Below are positions 38,791 through 51,715 of a DNA stretch of 64,000 bases, one piece after another (positions within the stretch are counted from its first letter, which is position 1; each line of letters opens with the position of its first letter). This DNA is from Pardosa pseudoannulata. Taxonomy: Eukaryota > Arthropoda > Arachnida > Araneae > Lycosidae. The position numbers and the translations under genes were made by a program. The notes below the pieces were generated by a model. It did not search any database, was not told the origin of the DNA, and saw only the letters and a list, made by a program, of their open reading frames with translations. The stretch is taken from contig CM063509.1 in NCBI GenBank assembly GCA_032207245.1, positions 105,305,521 to 105,369,520 on the forward strand, read 5' to 3'.

Positions 38791-39105
38791 ACTGTCTATC
38801 ACAAAGATACGCCATCATGATTTAAGATACGACTTTATATTTTCTATGGCACACTAACGTTTAATTGACGATTCCATATTATACCGTTAGTAACAGCCTG
38901 GACATACAGAAATTGTATTAAAATATGTGTTTATTTGACAAATGCGCAATAAAAAAGCTTTGTACATTTGTTTGTATGTAAGTTTTATGTACATCTAGGT
39001 AAAATGGTACACCAACACAAGGAAAAAAATTAACTTAGATCACATGTAAATAAGATTTACTCTATAAAATCATAATTTGTTGGGTACTGTTAACTTACAA
39101 TCTGT
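38791..39105. other. AT-rich unique sequence
   Basis: Nothing supported. Confidence 0.4.
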
Positions 39106-39109
39106 TTAA

Positions 39110-39469
39110 CCCTTTAACGTGCACGCTCGAGTTAACTCGAGCACGCTAAACTGGCCAAACTGTGAACACTCGAGATAATTCGAGAGGCGTTGTACTTTAT
39201 GTAGCTATAATTTTTCACACTCGAATGCAATTGAGAATTGAGATTAATAGTGTAAAAAAAATCGTTTTAATGATATTTATCATTTACATGGGACTGTAAG
39301 CTATATTCGACTATTTTCTGCAATGTTATCAAAATCCAAATATGAATAAAAAAGGTTGAATATTTTTGTAATTTTCTTGGCAAGACAATGTTCTAAATTG
39401 TGTTTTTTACATTAAAAATAAATTGATATTTTTTGCCGGCCTTTAAAAAAAAAACTGTGCATTAAGAGG
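39110..39469. mobile_element. Putative TTAA element with an 18-bp perfect palindrome
   Basis: TTAA at 39106-39109 and 39470-39473. Ends CCCTTTAACGTGCAC and the complement of CCTCTTAATGCAC (imperfect). Next to the left end are GCTCGAGTTAACTCGAGC (perfect palindrome, from about 39126) and CTCGAG/TTCGAG (near 39167), the same layout as other TTAA families. Confidence 0.65.
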
Positions 39470-39473
39470 TTAA

Positions 39474-39905
39474 TCAGCATTCCACACTCGAGCCTGCTTT
39501 GATGAAAATAGATATTTCATATTTGGCCCTATCTTACTAAAAGCTGCTTTAAGTTCAAAGTCAACTTTCTTTAAATGCTATCTCTTATTATTTTTAAGGC
39601 GAAGTTTGTTATTTTTTAACTAGAGTTGAACATTTTTGTTGCATTAAGTAATAAAATAGTATCAAAACTGCTAAAACCTTGTAGCTAATTTTTTTTAGTT
39701 GCATATTTCATAACGGGATCAGAAAGATTTTTAATTTTCCAGAATTGTAAAATACCGTATGAGTCATAAAAAATTTGTTTGTTTTTTGAATGAGATTATT
39801 AGTAAGAATCATTTTCTTTACTGACCGCATGTTATCCAACTTTATTTTATTTTTGATAGGAAATTGATTCGTCTCTTTTCATAATAATTTTTTAATTTTT
39901 ACTAA
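39474..39905. other. AT-rich stretch
   Basis: A piece near 39705-39840 resembles the H1 end region (CAGAATTGTAAAATACC, TTTGTTTTTTGA), so it may be an old Helitron fragment. Confidence 0.4.
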
Positions 39906-40800
39906 CTAGCATATAGCCCGTCATATGATGGGATAGTAAAATGTTTAATTTTCCATAATTGTAAAGTACCCTATGATGCAGGTAAAAAATAGTTTGTTTT
40001 TTGGCTGAGAATTATCAGGTACACGCTCAATAATTTGTTCTCTTTACTGACTGCATATTAGTTGCAACTTTAATTTAACTTGTCATATTATGTAACAGGG
40101 TGGATAGCAGAGGTTTTAATATTAACAATGATTATTTGGTGGTATGTATGAATGATGTCCAAAATTTAGAGAATCGATTGTAAACCATGTGATTATGTAT
40201 AAAAACAAAACACAAACGAAAAAACTTCTTAATTTTAAGATATAACTTAAACGTTAGATATTTATTAGTAGTGAAATAGACTCCTAGACTTTTATGAAAA
40301 TAATTTGTTGTTAATACCGATGATAAAATTTTCATTACAACAAAAATAGTCGATGATTCAATTTAAAATTATCACATATGTACCTATTCTCTAATCTATT
40401 ATTTATTCTAAATATAAAAGAAAAGTGTTTACGTAATATCTAAGTTCAGTGATAACGTATGAAAATAATGCAGACGATATTTGAATAATTTAAAATAAGA
40501 AATGATTAAATGATATGGTTAAAGGATTGACGTCATAATGCTAGAAAATACTGTTATTTTCATCTACTTATAATGTGATAAATTGATGAATTTAATCATC
40601 GTCTCTCTTAGCCAGGGAAAATAGGGCTTGAAATAATGGTATTAAACGATCGAAAGAGGGGAAGGGGTGGTTTTCGAACGTTTTCAACTCGCTTTATTTA
40701 TGTAATAACTCATCAGAATCAATTTTGCTCTGTCCATTTATAACATTCATAAATTCGAGGACGGAATAACTGATAACTTAGATTATTATTATATAGGGGA
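39906..40800 (-). mobile_element. Helitron-like H1 copy B (895 bp)
   Basis: On the minus strand: start TCCCCTATATAATAATAATC after A; end CATATGACGGGCTATATG-CTAG before T, with palindromic CCCRTCATATGACGGG as terminal hairpin. No target duplication. Confidence 0.88.
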
Positions 40801-41561
40801 TTCTAAGGAAAAAATATACCACTGCACAATGGTTGCGAAACACTGCTCTAGAGTGCACTTTAAAATTCTGATATTCGTAACTTGGGTTAGGGAAGGCTGC
40901 AGTCTGAGTCGGTTAAAAAATCTTCTGTGTTGAAACTGCAGGACTTTAAGCCACACAGCTGTCATTCTCCCACTTTTTGTAAGAGTTTGTAAAATCCTAA
41001 ATTTCACCATAGAACTACCAAGAATGCCGTTTTGACGTTTTCCAAATTTTATGTTTCAAAGTTTGATATAATTTAAGCATTGTTCTTGAAATTTGACACA
41101 ATTTTTAATGAAATATAAGAATAGATAAATATCAATTTCCACTTACCCACTTTAATTTCCATAATCAGTATGACCTATTCTATTGTACCAAGACCGTCAA
41201 AAGCACGACTTAGGCAATTTAAAGTTGAAAGATACAAGTATTCCGCAGCGTTATAACGGCATCTATTTTGCTCGAAGATTCAGTTTAGGTTTTGGTAAAT
41301 GTAATCAAGACGCAATCATTATCAGTTGTTCTATAATTCTAAGTGCAAACTGGAAAAAGTCAAACTCGGAAAAGAGTATGAACGTTATTTTTTGTAAATT
41401 CTAGGCAATAGAAACTGTTTTTGTTTGCTTTTTATTAATAATTAATGAATTAATATATTAAATGTTGTTTTTGGTTAAATTATATTCCTTTATTTACAAT
41501 AACTAAGCAAAATGTTACATTGATAGCCATGATCAAAAATCCATCAATTTGATGGGTGCAG
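40801..41561. other. Unique sequence, nothing recognised
   Basis: Short frames at 40789 and 41183 are unsupported. Confidence 0.4.
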
Positions 41562-42606
41562 TGTAACGTACTGGAGATATGGTAGGCGAAACGTCAATGA
41601 AACAGGCTGATAATGTTTAATCTAGACTAAATATTTTATTAGGTGAATAAATTATGTACAGCTATGTACAGGTTCAAAAGATTTCTAAATATTCTGGGAT
41701 CTCGTGCTGAGATAACATTACACAATTACATGCGTGGTAGAGTGAAGGTTTCTAAATCACTGGAACAGTTCGCTAATGAGTGCCGGTACGAATCGCCGAC
41801 ACTATAACCTCCGGCTGACGATCAGTACAGTCAGCTTCCCCACTAAGGTTCAAACTCTCAGAGTGCGTATCACGCTGGAGTCCGTTGAGGAAACTCGGGA
41901 TGCAAGACGATCCAAATATGAGAGTGGTTTTCAAGACCTACTTCTATGCACGAAGTAAAAAAAAAAAATATTAGATAACGGGAATGAGATTAGTCGAAGT
42001 CGACTTTTAGTATTAAAAGCAGAGACTTGGCGGTCTCTAAACAAAAAACTCCAAATAGGAGAGAGACGAGTGAATCCTCTCGAGTCCACATGCACTCAAA
42101 GTAAATCAAGAAAAGCCTATTCTTGGATCAGCCATCTTCTTTTATAGCTCGGTGCCCTTCACGTGATTCTTCCGGAACCTTCCAAAACCTGGATGATCAA
42201 TCTTGACTTCGCCTGAAAAAGCTTGACCTAGTTTGTCCCGAAATCTCTTTAGTAACCGACCCTCATTAAATTCTATAACTATTATTGATAAAAATCTTTA
42301 GAGTCTTTCCAAATTACTACTTTTATCCTTTTGCTTTTAAGTTTTAATATAAATTAAGTATGATTTCTTTCTGCCTATTTTTTAATTACTCGCACACATA
42401 TTTAACAACTATCATTAATTAATATTTTTATCATTCTTATAAAAAGGACATGTTCCTACTCCGCAACGGTCTTTTTTTTCTCATTTATGAAGTAAGGCAC
42501 ATAGACACATATTTTTACCATTTAACGTTGCAACCGTTTCTGCGAGTTATTATATTTATATTTTTTTTTTTAAATCTTTTTTTTTAGTCATGCACGGATC
42601 GTTACA
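41562..42606 (-). mobile_element. Solo LTR (1045 bp) with heat-shock-type promoter, 4-bp duplication GCAG
   Basis: Starts TGTAACGTAC, ends GATCGTTACA, flanked by GCAG at 41558-41561 and 42607-42610. Promoter direction is minus: HSE at 42170-42187, TATA-type CTATAAAAG at 42147-42139, then putative R/U5 toward 41562 with AATAAA-like words. It shares the promoter segment with 47165-47540. No internal retrotransposon sequence. Confidence 0.88.
42139..42187 (-). promoter_or_regulatory. HSE + TATA box of the solo LTR
   Basis: HSE TTCcgGAAccTTCcaAAA (three perfect inverted pentamer cores and one decayed) at 42170-42187. TATA CTATAAAAG on the minus strand at 42139-42147, 22 bp away. The spacing is as in heat-inducible promoters (family knowledge). 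Confidence 0.65.
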
Positions 42607-42879
42607 GCAGTAAAACTAAGTATACACTTAACATCAGTAGTTCTAGTTTATTATTGTGATAAAAGATGGAACAGTTTAAAATTAAATATATTCTATAGAC
42701 GAATAGTTGATTGTTATACAGCTGTAAAATAATTTGTTATATCTTCAGTGATGTAACAATCATAACTGTCACCGGGGTGAAATACCTTTTCGGCGCTCTC
42801 TTCGAAAATCCTATAGTAATTTAATATAATGAATATAAACATTTTGACACCAGAGCATGTAGACGTCCTTGAACTCTCT

Positions 42880-43118
42880 TGCTCAGAGTTGCTATAGTTG
42901 GGAATTTGGTACCTTAAACCGCCGTCATAATGACTTCTAACTTCGCTATGACCCGGATATCATCAGAGACATATCTCGACTGCAATATGGTAGCACACTT
43001 AGTATTTACATGCCATACAGAATCAGCCCGGAGGGCCTTTATATGGGCCGGTTTCTTGATGCCATACAGAATGATGCAAAAGTACCGCAGTGCTCTAAAT
43101 CAAATCCAACCAAACCCG
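42880..43118. repeat. Dispersed repeat with single 53-bp unit, plus SINE tail
   Basis: GGGAATTTGG.ACC.TAAACYGCC and ATGACCCG.AT match 44325-44400. It ends with one or two partial copies of the CATGCCATACAGAATGAT unit expanded at 44454. 43073-43118 (GCAAAAGTACCGCAGTGCTC, CCAACCAAACCC) looks like a SINE 3' tail. Confidence 0.6.
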
Positions 43119-43198
43119 AAACTTGTTTACCTCCGTAAATTTCCGGACGAAAAGATACAGAGATACTGTTTGACTTGAATTTGGATATTTATTAATAA

Positions 43199-44062
43199 CT
43201 AGCATATAGCCCTTCATATGACGGCATCAGTAATTTTTTTAATTTTCCAGAATTGTACAGTACCCTATGAGGCAGGTAATAAATAGTTTGTGTTTTGACT
43301 GAGAATTATTTGGTAGACGCTCAATAATTTGTTTATCTTAGTACTCTTCTAAATTCTCCTGATACTGTGAATGCAGTTTAGAATCACGTTGAATTCATTT
43401 AGAAAGATAATTCAAAGTTTTCTCAGCTACGTCGAGATTATCGTTTGCCACAGTAATTAATGGAAATAAAGGAATGAAACTATTATTTCAACTACACCCT
43501 GGAGGTAGATTGAATTTGTTATTAATAAAGGTGAAAAATTTTTATTGCAACAAAAAATAATCTATGATTAAATTTAAAATGATCACATTTGTACCTAATC
43601 TATTATTTAAGCCAAATATAAAAGAAAATTATTTACGTAATATCTAAGTCCACTGATAACATGTATGAAAATAATGCAGGTGATATTTAAATAATTTAAA
43701 ATAAGAAATGATTACATGAGATGGTTAAAGGAATGACGTCATAATGGTAGGAAACAATGTTATTTTTACCTATTTATCATGTGATAAATTTAATCGCCTG
43801 CTCTTAACTGGGGAAAATAGGGCTTGAAATAATGGCATTAACCGCTCGAAAAGAGGGGAAGGGGTGAATTTCGAACATTTTAAAGACCAAAGTATTTTTC
43901 GCTGTGATATGAAGCATATTTATACCAATTTATTTTAGAATCGGATCGATCGTTTAGGAGAAGATAAACTTTACTCGCTTTGAATTTTGCCTCTATCCAT
44001 TCCAGGTCCAATGCTTCATAAATTATGCGGACAGATACTTAGACTATTATTATATAGTGAGA
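43199..44062 (-). mobile_element. Helitron-like H1 copy C (864 bp)
   Basis: On minus: start TCTCACTATATAATAATAG after A; end hairpin and CTATATG-CTAG before T. It shares the CTACCTCCAGGGTGTAG block with copy A only. Confidence 0.87.
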
Positions 44063-44264
44063 TTAATTACATGTAATAATTTATAATATTTACATAAATA
44101 AGCTACAAAGGCACAAAATAGTACAGTTCTTGTCTTCTTTACTTTAGTAATGTCGACGAAGCATGATCTTGTCTTGACTATTTATACATTTTGTTTAGTA
44201 TACATAAACTAGACTGGTACATAAAAGTATAATACTTGTCTTCTTAACAAGCGTAAATTCCCAA

Positions 44265-44755
44265 GTGGGATCATTGGATGCTACATATTACGGTCGATAT
44301 ATGTCACAACTCAGAAGTCGCTATAGATGGGAATTTGGCACCATAAACTGCCGACTCATCCACGTCATATTGAGTTCTAACATCGTTATGACCCGAATGT
44401 TACTAGTGACATATCTCGAATGCTTGTGTAGCACACTAGTATTTGCTGCCGTACAGAATGATAAATGGCATTTAGATTTTTTTAACATAGTATTACATGT
44501 CAATATAGAATGATGAATGGTATTTAGATTTTTATAACACATAGTATTTTGCATGCATACAAATGAAGAATGGCATTTAGATTTTATAACCTACAGTATT
44601 TACATTATACAGAGATGATGAATGGCATTTAGATTTTATAACAGTACAGTATTTTACATGCCTACAGAAAAAATGAATGGCATTTAGATTTTATAACATA
44701 CAGTATTTACATGCCATACAGAATGATAAATGACATTTAGATTTTATAAATACCC
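44265..44755. repeat. Dispersed repeat expanded into a ~53-bp minisatellite
   Basis: 44300-44453 matches 42885-43020. From 44454 the unit CAGAATGATAAATGGCATTT + AGATTTT.TAACATA.AGTATTTACATGCCATA repeats about 5.6 times (starts 44454, 44506, 44559, 44609, 44664, 44718). Confidence 0.88.
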
Positions 44756-44759
44756 CATT

Positions 44760-45955
44760 AGAATCTGCGAACGAATTTGCCGCCAAATGTGGTAAACCTA
44801 CATCCTGAAAATGGAAGAAACAAGAGCTTCTAATCATTATCTGTTGGGGACTGATTTGAACCGAAGCATATTCGATTACATGGGAAACTGTTTAGAAACC
44901 AGTAAAATGCCAAAATAAACGAAAAAAACCTTTTCTTTTTACTCTACTTTTTTTTTCATTTTAAAAAACAAAATAGATTTTTAGTTTAGAAGAAAAAAAA
45001 AAACCCTCCACAAATACATTGCAACAGCAAACATGTGGATTGAATTCCATCGGTCTCGTCGTTTTGCTTTTTCTAGAGGGGGTGGTTGGTGGGGTGAACT
45101 CTAAAAAAGATTTAGTTCAAAGAACGTCATAAAAATATTGAAATCTTTGTTTCTCCAAATTCCTAGTATCGATTGTAAAGATAGAAAGAAAGTTTATAAG
45201 ATAAATCATAGATACAAATATATTTCTCTTGAAAATTTTGTGTTTGAAAACATTGTACGAAATGAAATGATTTTCGATACGTTAACATACAGTCTTATTG
45301 CGAAACATAAAATAGTATCTTAGATTAAAAAGATAAGGATAGATTAAATTATAAAAGACTTAATTTATTTTCTATTTAAGGATTTCTGTAGAATGGAACA
45401 GCAAAAATTTTTATCGATAATGTTACTCCATATACAGGCGCAATGTTTGTTTTTATACTTCTGAGAATTCTTCTGGATTTGAAACATAAGAGGTTATCTC
45501 ATTGAAAACATTATTTATAATCATATATCATTTTGAAATTTAAGATTTTAATAGCAATTTAAGGCTTTTAGCAATTAAAATAGGTCTAAATTGCAATTTA
45601 TGAAATTTCTCATGAAAAGTAAGACTAACTTTTTTAGGTTGTAGTTCATCGCAAATAAACAGATATTACAATATAATGAATAAATTATATTATAATTCGT
45701 TGCCCTTTTCTTATTAAATATTTGAGTGGTAAATAACTTTTATTTTTTAACGCAAATAAAAAAGAAAACATTTTCTTTGAAGCATTTAAATGCCAACTCC
45801 GAGTTTTTAAATCACTTTCAATTTATGGAATTATAGCTTAAATTATCATAGAAAGGAAAATAAAGCATCTTCAGAATTATAAAAATTTGTTCTGCACAAG
45901 GGTACAACAAAAGTTTTTGAAAATTTTCACCACAGCGTAAGTTTTAACCCGTTAG
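44760..45955. other. AT-rich stretch, nothing recognised
   Basis: No repeat copy or credible frame in about 1.2 kb; poly-A/T runs only. Confidence 0.5.
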
Positions 45956-45967
45956 CTATAGTTTGTC

Positions 45968-46178
<211 letters not shown>

Positions 46179-46180
<2 letters not shown>

Positions 46181-46795
46181 GGGTGGCCATAATTAAATTG
46201 ACAGTGCTCACAGTGTTCTGGAGCGCGATCTATTTGCAAGAATGAAACCACATTTTATAGGAAGATTACACAAGACAGGGGACGAAGGATTAAGCGAAAA
46301 AACAAATTAGTTCCAAAAGTCATAGCTAGGGGAATATTTGGCACTGTGTAATAGAAACTAGAATGTTAACAAATGCAAATCAATACGGAAATTAAATTCT
46401 TAACTGTGCCAATGGATGTAACGTGAAATTTGAATAAAGAACTTCTTCTTCTGCTCAGCGTACGTGATATTGCAGATCACGAAACTTTATCAGTGTTTTG
46501 TAGATTTTTTAAAAGTGTTGCCATATTGCACTTGACCAAAATCAGGAAATGTGTTTACTAAAAGGTAATTTTATTCCGTATTAATTTCTATATTTCTATT
46601 TGTTAACACTCTATTTTCTATAACACAGCGCCAAATATTCCCCTAGCGGTGACTTTTGGAACTAATTTGTTTTTTTTTACGGAATCTATCGTCTCCCGTC
46701 TTGTTTAATCTCCCTACGAAATGTGGAGTCATTCTCGCAAATAGATCACGCTACAGAACATTGTGAGCACTGTCAGCTTAATTATGGCCACCCGG
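46179..46795. mobile_element. Fold-back element with ~220-bp arms inside a TA tract
   Basis: Starts CCGGGTGGCCATAATTAA and ends with its complement; TA on both sides. Arms 46179-46400 and about 46570-46795 are inverted copies (shared GTGACTTTTGGAACTAATTT type sequence and CCAAATATTCCCCTAGC). The loop (46400-46570) is unique and contains TGTTGCCATATTGCACTTG. Probably a non-autonomous TA-targeting element. Confidence 0.92.
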
Positions 46796-46924
<129 letters not shown>

Positions 46925-47160
46925 CAGTGTCCTTCCAATTTAACTACTGTCTGATGCCACAGTTCCGTCCAAACTTTTTTTTTATGTTCTAAAGTCTTAC
47001 AGTAGTTCACTTACTCCACTTCATCCATCTAGTTTATAGATTCCTAAAGTGATCTCCACCAAAGTGTTCACTTAAAGTGATCCATTTCTTCCATCTAGTT
47101 TATAGATCCTTAAAGTGATTTATTTGGGCATAACTGATTTGCCATTTTTATTGTAAAATA
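46925..47160. repeat. Short tandem duplication (~67 bp)
   Basis: CCATCTAGTTTATAGATYCC followed by TAAAGTGAT occurs at about 47024 and 47091; the remainder is unique. Confidence 0.6.
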
Positions 47161-47164
47161 TAGG

Positions 47165-47560
47165 ATGCTTGTTATACACGCAAAATACAAGTAGACAAGT
47201 GGACTCTTCTCGAGCTCCACAAAAAACCCGCCTCTTCTCCTCTCAGCCAATCTTTTTATATAGGGTCCCGGTTACCCCTGGCGTGATGCTTTCTGGAACC
47301 TTCCAGATACAGGATGACTCAATTTTGCGGTCAAACGTTCTGCCTGGCTGAGCTGAAGCGTTTTCAGATGTGGTCGAAGTTCTTCTTAAAGTTAATCGAC
47401 CAACCATCATAAATATATTAGTGGCACCAATAAGTTGGTCCATATGTGGGGAACAGTGGTACCCAACCGTGACTCGATTTATAATTATTATCAGAGTCTC
47501 TTGACGGCAATAGACATCATAAAGATGTAGACACACTGGCTCCGGCGTACTGACAGTTTT
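47165..47560 (-). mobile_element. LTR-derived fragment with HSE + TATA promoter
   Basis: Related to 42060-42330 of the solo LTR on the minus strand: GAGACTCT, GGTCGATTA, ATCC.G.ATCTGGAAGGTTCC, GGGACCCTATATAAAAAG. HSE TTCtgGAAccTTCcaGA at 47291-47307; TATATAAAAAG at 47253-47263 on minus. The LTR ends are not visible; it runs into (CA)n at 47572. Confidence 0.7.
47253..47307 (-). promoter_or_regulatory. HSE + TATA box, second copy
   Basis: Perfect alternation TTC-nn-GAA-nn-TTC-nn-GA at 47291-47307, TATA at 47253-47263, 27 bp apart; conserved in position with the copy at 42139-42187. Confidence 0.65.
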
Positions 47561-47570
47561 TAATTTAATT

Positions 47571-47571
<1 letters not shown>

Positions 47572-47602
<31 letters not shown>

Positions 47603-47745
47603 CACACCATAGTATATAATATAACTTTATATATATATACTATATTATCTATATATATATATATTATATAGATTATTATTTATATATTATATATATTTTA
47701 TATATATATATTTATATATTATTATATATATATATATATAGTTAG
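47572..47745. repeat. (CA)n and TA-rich simple repeats
   Basis: (CA)n at 47572-47605, then irregular TA-rich sequence. Confidence 0.92.
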
Positions 47746-47777
47746 ATAATAATAATTTCTTCTTGTCATAATAATTA

Positions 47778-48290
47778 TGTAACCCCTATTGTTTTTACTT
47801 GCCCGAGCTATTGGCCAAGGAGAAAGATAATCAGCTAACAGTAATAACGAACGATGCAGTCTAGTCACATTGAAGAGAACGTCACAAGTCTAAATAAAAC
47901 TTTATTTTAGAGCTGCAAAAACGAACATCTTTACTAGTCAACGCCAGACAAGAAAAATACACAAAAATCACTCTGCTCGAACAGCGATGCACCCAAGAAC
48001 GAACACAGAAAGAATTTTCCCAAGGGACAAGAAACTTAGTCAGCGAATTTAAACTGTTAAGATGAGGAAACACATGGAGCTATTTGCCAGCGACAGCTGG
48101 AAAACGTGTTGAATAGATAGAAAATTTACATCTATAGGACAGAAAGCTTTGAGAATTCTGTCGAAAGACTTTTAAGTCGAGGACACTCCTTTAATTAAGA
48201 CATTTAGAGGCTGGGAGAAAGATTTTAAGGAATTAGAATGGGAGAGAGGAGGTTTTTAAGGAAAGAATTTAAATAATTTTTATATATTAC

Positions 48291-48291
<1 letters not shown>
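47778..48291 (+). repeat. LTR-like dispersed repeat, plus copy
   Basis: Starts TGTAACCCCTATTG and ends TATATATTACA; homologue of 9554-10060. AATAAAACTTTATT at about 47893 could be a polyadenylation signal. No target duplication is visible because the right flank is (CA)n. Confidence 0.75.
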
Positions 48292-48323
<32 letters not shown>

Positions 48324-48326
48324 ATA
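48292..48326. repeat. (CA)n/(TA)n microsatellite
   Basis: Short simple repeat abutting the LTR-like element's end. Confidence 0.9.
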
Positions 48327-48329
48327 CAT

Positions 48330-49325
48330 GTATACAGCAATCTTTATTGGGGGTATAACTTCCACATCCCCCCTTCTAATACTATCTACCATACTTTATT
48401 GCCTATCATTATAAAGTTTATATTACGTGATTGTTTGTATTAAAAATTTTAGCAAATTTAAAAATTCATTACTAAATATTTATAATGCATTTTTACATAT
48501 GTATTTAGTACAAAAGTACATACAGTCTTAAATTTATAAAAAGAGTTTGTAATGAAATTATTTAATTAGCTTAAGGAAGCATTCTTTCCTTTCTAAAAGT
48601 ATCACTGCTAATTTTCAATTTTCAGCGATAGCTAACAAAATCATTAAGTATTTAAATAAACTGCTAAATATTTTTAATAAGCTTTTTAAAGTTTCCTCGA
48701 GTTCATGAAAAAAAATGTGTTAAATATATCCTTAAATACATCTAAAGTTTTCAAAGTATGGAAAATAATTTCCATCATTACTTCTACATATTATTATAAT
48801 TATTCGTTACTAGTTAAAAAAATGTTTTAAAATTTTCATCAAAAATTCATATTATAAAATAATATAATAAAAATATAATATAGTAATAAATCCATAATAT
48901 AAAGTTCATTATATTTATATCATTGCAGTTTTAGCTAAACAGTAAGTCTTTTGGAAGTATAATATTACCGAATTCAAGATACAAAGTAATGTTTATTGAA
49001 AAAGAACTTAGACGTGTCAGTGGCTTCTGGGGAACTCGTTATATTTGTAAGAAATATAAAAAATATATAATTCTGATATGAAAAATATATATCTGATTCA
49101 TGTTATAAAATAATTTAAAATAGGTAGTGAATTTTATATCGTGCAGATACTAGAAGATAGTATGAAAGTAAAACACACTAAGGCTGTAATTGTTGGCAAT
49201 CTGTCCATCGGAAAGTTATTTTGCCTTATTGATATGAGGAAACTCAATTTTTGTTTTTAGTTAACGTTATTGAAATTTTATTATTAGTTAATTATTTAGA
49301 TTTGGTAATGCTAGCTTGTAATCTA
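48330..49325. other. AT-rich stretch, nothing recognised
   Basis: About 1 kb with very low GC; no repeat copy, frame or motif supported. Confidence 0.5.
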
Positions 49326-49329
49326 ACGT

Positions 49330-49640
49330 TTCTCTCATTAAAACAATAACGGATGAACCACGGTAGCTGTCATAACCAGAGCATAGGGAAATGGAGGCTT
49401 ACTACCCTTGCTGGGTTGAGGCACGTAAAATAGTTTCTTGCCCGCAATGTTCTTCAATTGTTCTGATGGTACCTCTGGAGACAGAGAGTCAAACCTGGAT
49501 TTTTTCTGCTTGGTCCCTGCTTCTAAGTTACGAACACCCGCTTGAGCAAAGCGCTTGTTCCAATCTAGTGGTAGTCATCAAACGAAAGACACATCTCTTT
49601 TTTTGAGGTCCAGTTAGTCTTCAATACTCGTGATTCCTAG
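49330..49640 (-). repeat. Coding-like dispersed repeat family P
   Basis: The minus strand reads, nearly open, RFAQ-type AGVRNLEAGTKQKK, then SLSPEVPSEQLKNIAGKKLF, then KPPFPYALVMTATVVHP. Homologous pieces are at 31800-31960 (+) and 57850-57929 + 58447-58640 (-). It looks like a scrap of a repeated protein-coding unit (retroelement ORF or multicopy pseudogene). Not identified. Confidence 0.5.
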
Positions 49641-49944
49641 CTCAAATGAAGTTATCACCCTAGGTCATGGACCAGTTGCCCATTGAAACAGGGTGCATTA
49701 AACCTGGAGTTGGCTTTCTTGCACCAGAGGGATGAGTAACAATATAGCAATTTGTTGCAACGTCACGAATTATTATAATGTCCTTCCCATTCCTTTTCAT
49801 GTTTACAACAGCCAATAGACAAACAATAGACTGCCCTTCAGTTTGAAACTAAAGCCGGAATTGTCATAAATTGAGATTTACCCTACTGCGTGAAATCGCC
49901 TTATAGCAACAAACGATGACGACAGTCAAATTAGCAAAGTGTTA
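49641..49944. other. Unique sequence
   Basis: Nothing supported. Confidence 0.4.
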
Positions 49945-49958
49945 TAATTTGGAGATGA

Positions 49959-50135
49959 TTTGGTTTGGTTTGGAGTGCTACGGTCTACTTTTTGCAACAC
50001 GAGGGCTAATGAGACCGGGACCTACAGCTTAAAGCCGATTCCGAATGGCTACGAACATCCCTGCCACAGTGGGATTCGAACCCAGTAACTCCGGTTCCGA
50101 AGGTAGCACCCTAACCCATCGGCCATCGTTCGGCC
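49959..50135 (-). mobile_element. tRNA-derived SINE with 14-bp target duplication
   Basis: TAATTTGGAGATGA at 49945-49958 and 50136-50149. B-box complement GGATTCGAACC is intact; tail complement TTTGGTTTGG. Confidence 0.95.
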
Positions 50136-50297
50136 TAATTTGGAGATGAAGTATGTGGGTGAGATGATCGTAGATGTTCAGAATCGGTTTAAACTCAGTA
50201 AAGGCCGAATAATATCTGTCGAACATAAATTGATGAATATCTTAAATCTAAAGTAATATAGACCTCTGGGAATAAAATATAATAGTAAATTTAAATA

Positions 50298-51320
50298 TCC
50301 CCTATGTAATGATACCTAAGTTATCTGTCCGTCTGTCCTCGAATTTAGGAAGCGATTGGACCTGGGAAGGATAGAGGCGTTCATATTGGATTCTCGATGA
50401 GTTAGGGTTAGCAAAATTCAAAGCGAGTTCGAAAACGTTCAAAATCCACCCTTCCCTCCATTTTGATCGTTTAATACTATTATTTCAAGCCGTATTTTTC
50501 CCCGGTTAATACCAGGCGATTAAATTCATAAATTTATTACATTATAAATAGATGAAAATAACATTTTTTCCCTAGCATTCTGACGTCATACCTTTAACTA
50601 TCTCATTTAATCATTTCTTATTTTAAATTATTTTCATACGTTTTATTACTGAACTTAGGTATTACGTAAATAATTTTCTTTTATATTTGGGCTTAAATAA
50701 TAGATTAGGCATATATGTGTTCATTTAAAATTTAATCATCGATTTTTTTTTGTTGCAATGAACATTTTATCACCAGCTTTAACAACAAATTCTTTTCATA
50801 AAAGTCTAGGAGTCTATTTCACGGACTAATAAATATCTAGCGTTTAAGTTATATATATTTGAAAATTAAGAAATTTGTTCGTTTGTGTGTTTGTTTTTTA
50901 TACATAACCACACGGTTTACAATCGATTCGCTAAATTTTGGACATCATTCATACATACTGCCAAATAAACACTGTCAATATTAAAATCTCTGCTGTCCAT
51001 ACTATCACGTAATATGACAAGATAAATTAAAGTTGGCAACTAACATGCGGTCAGTAAAGATAAATAAATTATCGAGAGAGTATCAAACGAAATCAAATTT
51101 AAATTAATTATCATATTTCGTTGGTTCACGTAATATGATAAGATGAATTAAAGTTGGCAACTAACATGCGGTCAGTAAAGATAAATAAATTATCGAGAGA
51201 GTATCAGATAATTATCAGCCAAAAAACAAACCTTTTTTTTTACCTGCCTCATAGGGTACTTTACAATTCTGGAAAATTAAAAATTTTACTGATCCGTTCA
51301 TATGACTGGCTATATGATAG
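50298..51320 (+). mobile_element. Helitron-like H1 copy D (1023 bp)
   Basis: Start TCCCCTATGTAATGATACC after A; end TCATATGACTGGCTATATG-ATAG. It carries an internal ~124-bp tandem duplication (51003-51085 and 51127-51209, TTGGCAACTAACATGCGGTC). Confidence 0.87.
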
Positions 51321-51324
51321 TCTT

Positions 51325-51665
51325 AGAATATTAGAGTATGACCTTATTAGAGATCATTTGTCATTTTAAGCATCACAGGAAGCTATTTATGAAAAAAGAA
51401 AAACTTCATGTTAAGGAATTTACATGATAAGGTGTGTAGACTCTGTAAAATTTATGCGCGAGACTTGAACAATCATAAAATGGTGATCCAATTGAAAATA
51501 TTGTAAGCAATATCCGATACTCAAAAATTTGGGAAACTCTTCATATTATTTCCCTTTATATTCGCTAAAAGGGAAAATAATTTATTTTAAAAAGTGAAAA
51601 ATCTACAAGTTATTTATTATCTGTCCTTATAAAGAGGCATTAGGTATTAATGGATTAAATGGTTT
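51325..51665. repeat. Dispersed repeat X next to Helitron copy D
   Basis: Homologue of 20935-21365, in the same position relative to the Helitron. Confidence 0.55.
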
Positions 51666-51715
51666 CGGTTTCGTTTGCCTTGTGTAGCAAATAAAAGTAG
51701 ATAATAACTCTAAAC

